From: Streptomyces sp. DSM 15324
Lineage (GTDB): Bacteria; Actinomycetota; Actinomycetes; Streptomycetales; Streptomycetaceae
NCBI RefSeq assembly: GCF_001514285.1
Contig: NZ_KQ949037.1
Span: 1 to 64,000, forward strand
Length of the DNA stretch: 64,000 nucleotides
Direction of reading: 5' to 3'
Shown here piece by piece: positions 59,274-64,000 of the stretch. A model generated the notes under the pieces. That model ran no database searches, was not told the origin of the DNA, and worked only from the letters and a program-made list of their open reading frames with translations. Made by a program: the position numbers and the translations under genes. Position 1 is the first letter of the stretch; the number at the start of each line of letters is the position of its first letter.

Positions 59274-60698
59274 TCAGCTCGTCACGCCGAAGGTCGCGTC
59301 GCTGCGCCCCGTCGTGGTGGTGATCGGGTCGAGCTTCAGGTAGTAGGCGTAGTGGCGGATGTAGCGGTCGGGGTGGTTGTACGACTGGAACGACGACCAG
59401 GTGGAGTCGGCGAGGCCGGCGACTTTGCGGAAGGTGGCGTCCGCGGCGAACTGGCTGCTGCCGTCGTAGAGGGCGAGCTGGAAGTCGTAGTTGGCGTGCC
59501 GCAGGAAGTAGCCGGGGTGGTTCACCGACTCGAAGGAGACGGTGCCGGTGCCGGCCAGGCCGGGCCTGATCCGGAACTGGGAGTCCTCGACGGGGCTGAC
59601 GTTCGGGTCGATGCGCACGTCGAAGTTGATCTGGCGCACGTACCGGTCCTGGAAGTTGTACGACTGGAGCCGCTGGGCGGGGGTGTTGGGCCAGCGGGCG
59701 AGCACGCGGCTCTCCTCGGCGGCCGTGAGGGTCATGATCGCGCCGTGCCGCTTCGGGGTGCCGCCCATGTCGTAGCTGGTCGCATCCTGAAGCCGGTAGG
59801 TGCTGACGTCGAACGGGTTGGTCGTCAGGATCGGCCGGTATTCACGTACGCCCTGCGGATTGTTGTAGTCGATGTAGAGGGCCCACTCGTTGCGGTCCCT
59901 GAACTTCATCCAGACCGGGCCTTCGACCACATTGCCGGTGAGGCCGATGCTGGAGAGGTTGCCGAGGTTGGTCCACGTCCCCAGGATCGAGTTGCTGCCC
60001 TCGACGTTGTTCTGGCCGTCGCCGGAGACTCTCAGGTAGCGGTAGGGGCTGGTGCCGGGCACCTCCGTCATCTGGGTGTCGACGACCGGCGTGCTGCCGG
60101 GGGGGTCGATCCAGATCTGCGGGGTGGTGATGGTGCGGAAGTCCTTGGTGCGGGCGGAGTAGATGCGGTACTTGAAGATGCCGTTCACCGTGGCGTTCGT
60201 CGCCCAGTACAGGACGTAGTCGTTGGTCTCGGGGTTCCAGATCGCCTCCGGCGCCCACGCGTTCTTTCCGCCGGGGATCAGTCCGGCGGCGCCGAGCAGC
60301 CACGGCTTCGACCAGGTCACCAGGTCGGTCGACTCCCACACCACGAAGTTGGGGCTGCCGTTGGTGTACGTCGAGCCGCAGCGGATGCACAGGTCGGTCG
60401 CGATGATCCAGTACTTGCTCCCGTCAGGAGAGCGCACCAGTGCGGGGTCGCGCACGCCTTTCGTGCCGATCATGGAGTTGAGGATCGGTGCTCCGCCGTT
60501 GAGGTCGTTCCAGTGCAGGCCGTCCGTGCTGTGAGCGAGGTACAGCATCTGACCGGTCGCGGAATCGCCGGTGAAATGCACCATCAGATAGCCGGGGTCG
60601 GCGGCGGCCGCCCGCTGGGGCGTGGTCAGGGCTTGCCCTGTGAAGAGGAGACAGACGGCGAGCAATATCACCGTCAGCCGAACGCGGAGCGCAGACAT
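59274..60698 (-). CDS. secreted GH43 enzyme with CBM42 (AbfB)
   Basis: 474-residue secreted glycosidase. Signal RVRLTVILLAVCLLFTGQAL...AAAA, then the GH43 propeller: YLMVHFTGDSATGQMLYLAH, KGVRDPALVRSPDG, NAWAPEAIWNPETNDY, NVVEGPVWMKFRD as the likely catalytic Asp/Asp/Glu sites. A complete AbfB module ends it (YFLRHANYDFQLALYDGSSQ, YIRHYAYYLKL). Unlike the damaged GH43 at 57417, this one is intact and shows what that gene's tail should look like. The start ATG at 60698 has AGGAGAT upstream. Confidence 0.92.
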   Translation of the reverse strand: MSALRVRLTVILLAVCLLFTGQALTTPQRAAAADPGYLMVHFTGDSATGQMLYLAHSTDGLHWNDLNGGAPILNSMIGTKGVRDPALVRSPDGSKYWIIATDLCIRCGSTYTNGSPNFVVWESTDLVTWSKPWLLGAAGLIPGGKNAWAPEAIWNPETNDYVLYWATNATVNGIFKYRIYSARTKDFRTITTPQIWIDPPGSTPVVDTQMTEVPGTSPYRYLRVSGDGQNNVEGSNSILGTWTNLGNLSSIGLTGNVVEGPVWMKFRDRNEWALYIDYNNPQGVREYRPILTTNPFDVSTYRLQDATSYDMGGTPKRHGAIMTLTAAEESRVLARWPNTPAQRLQSYNFQDRYVRQINFDVRIDPNVSPVEDSQFRIRPGLAGTGTVSFESVNHPGYFLRHANYDFQLALYDGSSQFAADATFRKVAGLADSTWSSFQSYNHPDRYIRHYAYYLKLDPITTTTGRSDATFGVTS

Positions 60699-61034
60699 CG
60701 GATCTCCTGTCGTGTGCGGGTGCCACCGCCGGGCGAAGGGGGAGCGGGGGTGGGCGGGGGGAACTGGTCTCGGAACGGGCGGGAGAGGACCCGGCAACCG
60801 CGCGAGCCGGAAGGACGGATCCGAACGACGGGGTTTGGCCGCTTCGCCCAGGACACCGTGGTGACGGCGGGTCAGGGCGCGCGAGCACGCGCGTCCGCCC
60901 GGGTGGGGCGGTCGCGACAAGAGCCGGGCGTCTGCGCCTCTCAGCGCCCGTGCAGGCGTTTCAGGTGGGCGGCACTTCGGACGGAAGCCTTCATGGCCAA
61001 CTCACTATTCGATCAGGCGTGTTGGACGACATAT
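60699..61034. other. upstream region of the GH43-AbfB gene
   Basis: Non-coding as far as I can tell; G+C-rich until 60980, then A+T-richer toward the operator-like dyad at 61035, where the promoter probably lies. Confidence 0.4.
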
Positions 61035-61047
61035 CGAACGCTGTTCG
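61035..61047. promoter_or_regulatory. dyad CGAAC-GCT-GTTCG
   Basis: Perfect 5-bp arms with a 3-bp centre in an A+T-richer island (CATATCGAACG). A related site (TTCGAAC-GAC-GTTTGAA) lies at 61826-61842 before the GH127 gene. Confidence 0.55.
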
Positions 61048-61408
61048 TGAAATCGGGCAGAGGCTAGATCCGGAAAAGAGGGCGCGTCAATACATCCGAC
61101 ACATCCGATCCGCCGAACGTACAGATGAGCGATCCGGCCCTCACCCGGCCCCCGGCCCGGCTCGTACGAGATAAGCCCCGTCCGCTTCTGGGGGGACGAC
61201 GGGGTCCTCAAGGAGGCAGCGAGCGGCCGCCTCCGCTCCCGCGCATCCAGCAACATCCCTCGCCCGCGCAACCCCCAGCACACCGCACCCGCTGCCGGCC
61301 GCACCCTCGATCACCAGCCACATCGCAGCGCTCAACCCTGTCAGGCAATCAACTGCACAAGGTCCCCCGGTTTCTGTTATTGCCCCGTCGTCCCCCCGTC
61401 TCCTGTAC
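61048..61408. other. intergenic stretch
   Basis: No coding frame I can support. It separates the divergent glycosidase genes. Confidence 0.35.
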
Positions 61409-61700
61409 ATGTACGCGACACGACAGATCACTCGGCGCACCCTGCTCGAGGCCACGGGCGCCGCGGCCGTGGGTCTCGCCGGCGTCGCCACCCCCTCGGT
61501 GGCCGCGGGCGGAGCTTTCGCGCACCACGGCCTCCCCCACACCGGCGCCGACCTCGCCCGCATGGTCGTCAAAGTGGAGGCCGGCGCCGCGCTCTGCACC
61601 GCCGGGTGCGCGAAGCTGACCGCCGACCCGCATGCGCAGAGGGGCTACATGGCGTGTCCGCAGGTCATCGTGTACCGGGGCGTGGAACGGCGCCCCCGCA
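61409..61700 (+). pseudogene. truncated secreted alginate-lyase-like protein
   Basis: A twin-Arg signal (TRRTLLEATGAAAVGLAGVA) then AFAHHGLPHTGADLARMVVK, AKLTADPHAQRGYMACPQVI resembles the N-terminus of secreted alginate-lyase/heparinase-like proteins (HxGLLHTxADLxRM). After VYRGV the frame loses homology; pieces in other frames (LRDDPTAGKNLFTRLDTSS) do not rebuild it. About 90 residues remain out of several hundred. Confidence 0.5.
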
Positions 61701-61825
61701 GCACGTGGCCGCGGCACTGCGGGACGACCCGACAGCCGGAAAGAATTTGTTCACACGGCTGGACACGAGCAGTGTCCATACCCCTTAATCCATCCAATGT
61801 GCCAGCGAAGAGCTGTGTTCCATAT

Positions 61826-61842
61826 TTCGAACGACGTTTGAA
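61826..61842. promoter_or_regulatory. dyad TTCGAAC-GAC-GTTTGAA
   Basis: 7-bp arms with one mismatch and a 3-bp centre, same layout and core (CGAAC-N3-GTTyG) as 61035-61047. It lies about 160 bp before the GH127 start, within an A+T-rich stretch (61740-61850). Confidence 0.55.
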
Positions 61843-61999
61843 AAGTCGAACCGCATGGGGCAGATGTCGTCGGCCTGTCGGCCGTAGGGCGCCGCGTCGG
61901 CAGCACACAAGCCCGTGACGCGCCACGCCCGACCGTCGGACGTGTGAGCCAGCACATCAGAAGTCCAACCAGTCGCTCTGCCGTATCGAAAGGCTCGAG

Positions 62000-64000
62000 A
62001 TGTCTTCCTCCGTCAGCAGACGTCGTCTCCTGCAACTGGCCGGGGCCACCGTGGCCGCCTCTGCCACCGGAACCTTCCTCGGCGCGTCGTCCGCCCGAGC
62101 GGCCATCGCCCCCGCGAGGACCGACATCGGGGTCGTGGCGCACCCCTTCGAACTCGGCCAGGTCCGACTCACCGCGAGCCGGTGGCTGGACAACCAGAAC
62201 CGCACCCAGAACTACCTGCGGTTCATCGATGTCGACCGGCTGCTGTACAACTTCCGTGCCACCCACAAGCTGTCCACCAACGGCGCGACCGCCAACGGCG
62301 GCTGGGACGCGCCGAACTTCGGCTTCCGCACCCACATCCAGGGACACTTCCTGACGGCATGGGCACAGTCGTACGCCGTGACCGGGGACACCACCTGCCG
62401 GGACAAGGCCACCTACATGGTCGCGGAGTTGGCCAAGTGCCAGGCCAACAACAGTGCCGCCGGTTTCAACCCCGGGTACCTCTCCGGTTACCCCGAGTCC
62501 AACTTCACTGCTCTCGAGCAGGGAACCAGTGGCGAGGTGCTGTACTACACCATCCACAAGACCCTCACCGGCCTGCTGGACGTATGGCGCCACATCGGCA
62601 GCACACAAGCCCGGGACGTGCTCCTCGCCCTGGCCGGATGGGTCGACTGGCGCACCGGCCGGCTGACCACCCAGCAGATGCAGACCATGCTGCGCGTCGA
62701 GTTCGGCGGCATGAACGCCGTGCTGACCGATCTGTACCAGCAGACGGGCGACGCGCGGTGGCTCACCGTCGCCCAGCGGTTCGACCACGCCGCGGTGTTC
62801 GACCCGCTGGCGGCCAACCAGGACCAGCTCAACGGAATTCACGCCAACACCCAGGTCCCCAAGTGGATCGGGGCCGCCCGCGAGTACAAGGCGACCGGCA
62901 CCACCCGCTACCGGGACATCGCCACCAACGCCTGGAACATCACCGTCAACGCGCACACCTACGCCATCGGCGGCAACAGCCAGGCGGAGCACTTCCGCGC
63001 CCCGAACGCCATCGCCGGCTACCTGACCAACGACACATGCGAAAGCTGCAACACCATCAACATGCTCACCCTCACCCGGGAACTGTTCACGCTGGACCCG
63101 AACCGCGTCGCACTGTTCGACTACTACGAGCGGGCGTGGCTGAACCAGATCATCGGCCAGCAGAACCCGGCCGACGACCACGGCCACGTCACCTACTTCA
63201 CCCCCCTCAAGCCGGGAGGCCGACGCGGGGTGGGCCCGGCGTTGGGCGGCGGCACCTGGAGCACCGACTACGGCACCTTCTGGTGCTGCCAGGGCACGGG
63301 CCTGGAGATGCACACCCGGCTGATGGACTCCATCTACTTCCACAACGACACCACGCTGACCGTGAACCTGTTCGTGCCGTCGGTGCTCACCTGGACGGAG
63401 CGCGGCATCACCGTCACCCAGACGACGACCTTCCCTGTCAGCGACACGACGACCCTTCAGGTCACCGGCAGCGTCAGCGGAACATGGGCGATGCGCATCC
63501 GTATACCGAGCTGGACCACCGGGGCCACCATCAGCGTCAACGGCGTCGCGCAGAACATCACCACCACGCCCGGCAGTTACGCCACCCTGAACCGCTCGTG
63601 GACCTCCGGTGACACGGTCACCGTCCGCCTGCCCATGCGGATCGGCATCCGACCGGCCAACGACAACGCCAACGTCGCCGCGATCACCTACGGCCCCGTG
63701 GTCCTCGCGGGCACCTACGGTGACTCCACGCTCAGTGCCCTCCCTGCGCTGACCACGTCCTCGATCAAACGGACCAGCAGCAGTTCACTCGCCTTCACCG
63801 CCACCTCCAGCGGCTCCACCGTCAACCTGGGCCCGTTCTACGACGCGCACGGCTTCAACTACACCGTCTACTGGAACACCACCGGCAACACCGTCCGTCT
63901 CGTCAACGCGAGCAGCGGTCTCCTGCTGGGTATTCAGAACATGTCCACGTCCAACGGCAGCCGCGCTCTGCAATGGACGGACAACGGCACCGCCGACCAC
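62000..64000 (+). CDS. secreted GH127 beta-L-arabinofuranosidase (partial, runs off the end)
   Basis: 667 codons to the window end, still open. Tat-type signal SRRRLLQLAGATVAASATGT, then a GH127 (DUF1680) barrel. The zinc/nucleophile residues of the HypBA1 family are visible: Glu348 and Cys350 in TCESCNT, Cys429 and Cys430 in TFWCCQGTG (Cys429 being the likely nucleophile). EFGGMNAVLTDLY is also typical. Beta-sandwich domains follow, then from about residue 640 a beginning of an AbfB or ricin-like module (GFNYTVYW...RLVNASSGLLLGIQN). It releases beta-L-arabinofuranose. The ATG at 62000 has GAAAGG upstream. It is divergent from the GH43/GH54 genes. Confidence 0.92.
   Translation, partial: MSSSVSRRRLLQLAGATVAASATGTFLGASSARAAIAPARTDIGVVAHPFELGQVRLTASRWLDNQNRTQNYLRFIDVDRLLYNFRATHKLSTNGATANGGWDAPNFGFRTHIQGHFLTAWAQSYAVTGDTTCRDKATYMVAELAKCQANNSAAGFNPGYLSGYPESNFTALEQGTSGEVLYYTIHKTLTGLLDVWRHIGSTQARDVLLALAGWVDWRTGRLTTQQMQTMLRVEFGGMNAVLTDLYQQTGDARWLTVAQRFDHAAVFDPLAANQDQLNGIHANTQVPKWIGAAREYKATGTTRYRDIATNAWNITVNAHTYAIGGNSQAEHFRAPNAIAGYLTNDTCESCNTINMLTLTRELFTLDPNRVALFDYYERAWLNQIIGQQNPADDHGHVTYFTPLKPGGRRGVGPALGGGTWSTDYGTFWCCQGTGLEMHTRLMDSIYFHNDTTLTVNLFVPSVLTWTERGITVTQTTTFPVSDTTTLQVTGSVSGTWAMRIRIPSWTTGATISVNGVAQNITTTPGSYATLNRSWTSGDTVTVRLPMRIGIRPANDNANVAAITYGPVVLAGTYGDSTLSALPALTTSSIKRTSSSSLAFTATSSGSTVNLGPFYDAHGFNYTVYWNTTGNTVRLVNASSGLLLGIQNMSTSNGSRALQWTDNGTADH

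Noticed and set aside
61751..63343. 530-codon minus-strand frame
   Set aside because: Antisense of the GH127 gene.
1..64000. CRISPR array, tRNA/rRNA, gamma-butyrolactone (AfsA/ArpA) system, PKS/NRPS cluster
   Set aside because: Looked for; no regularly spaced repeats, no cloverleaf-like gene, no AfsA homologue beside the TetR genes and no modular synthase seen.

Overview
The window is about 70% G+C, with GTG starts, twin-arginine and Sec signal peptides, AbfB (CBM42) modules, many TetR/HxlR regulators and fragments of IS5- and ISL3-type elements. This points to a Streptomyces (or close actinomycete) accessory or chromosome-arm region. I see no tRNA, rRNA, CRISPR array or replication origin.

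Part A (about 0.1-42.8 kb) is a mosaic of small catabolic and detoxification modules, mostly an enzyme gene or short operon beside its own regulator. The enzymes are three alpha/beta hydrolases of one family plus a relic of a fourth, two medium-chain NADPH:quinone-type oxidoreductases, an Old Yellow Enzyme, three SDRs, three enoyl-CoA hydratase/isomerase proteins, two acyl-CoA ligases plus a relic, an acyl-CoA dehydrogenase, an LLM flavin oxidoreductase with an SRPBCC partner, an amidase, a haloacetate-dehalogenase-like hydrolase, an HSL-type esterase and a stand-alone dihydrolipoyl dehydrogenase. The regulators are seven intact TetR genes plus one relic, three HxlR genes and one MarR gene. 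Several operator-like palindromes recur at separate promoters: a TACGATCG core at four sites, ATAAC-N3-GTTAT at two, and a 36-bp element at two. The modules therefore look wired into a few small regulons. The content suggests uptake of acyl, cyclic or electrophilic small molecules into CoA-dependent beta-oxidation, with quinone/enone reduction alongside; the substrate cannot be read from the sequence.

Part B (about 42.8-45.7 kb) is a scar: a TniQ-like fragment, a long imperfect inverted repeat, a truncated XRE regulator joined to a truncated ISL3 transposase, and bases with no recognisable gene. Similar decay lies at 5.3-7.9 kb (HATPase relic, IS5 relic, winged-helix relic), 11.5-11.9 kb (rearranged iron alcohol dehydrogenase) and 21.4-23.0 kb (PfkB kinase relic).

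Part C (45.7-64 kb) is a glycan-utilisation locus. It holds a LacI regulator with a perfect palindromic operator, a sugar ABC importer (lipoprotein plus two permeases, no ATPase), a GH2 beta-galactosidase overlapping a GH95 alpha-fucosidase/galactosidase, then on the other strand secreted GH43, GH54-CBM42 and GH43-CBM42 enzymes. A divergent secreted GH127 beta-L-arabinofuranosidase runs off the window end. The enzyme set fits arabinose- and galactose-rich plant polymers such as arabinogalactan, pectic side chains or Hyp-arabinosides.
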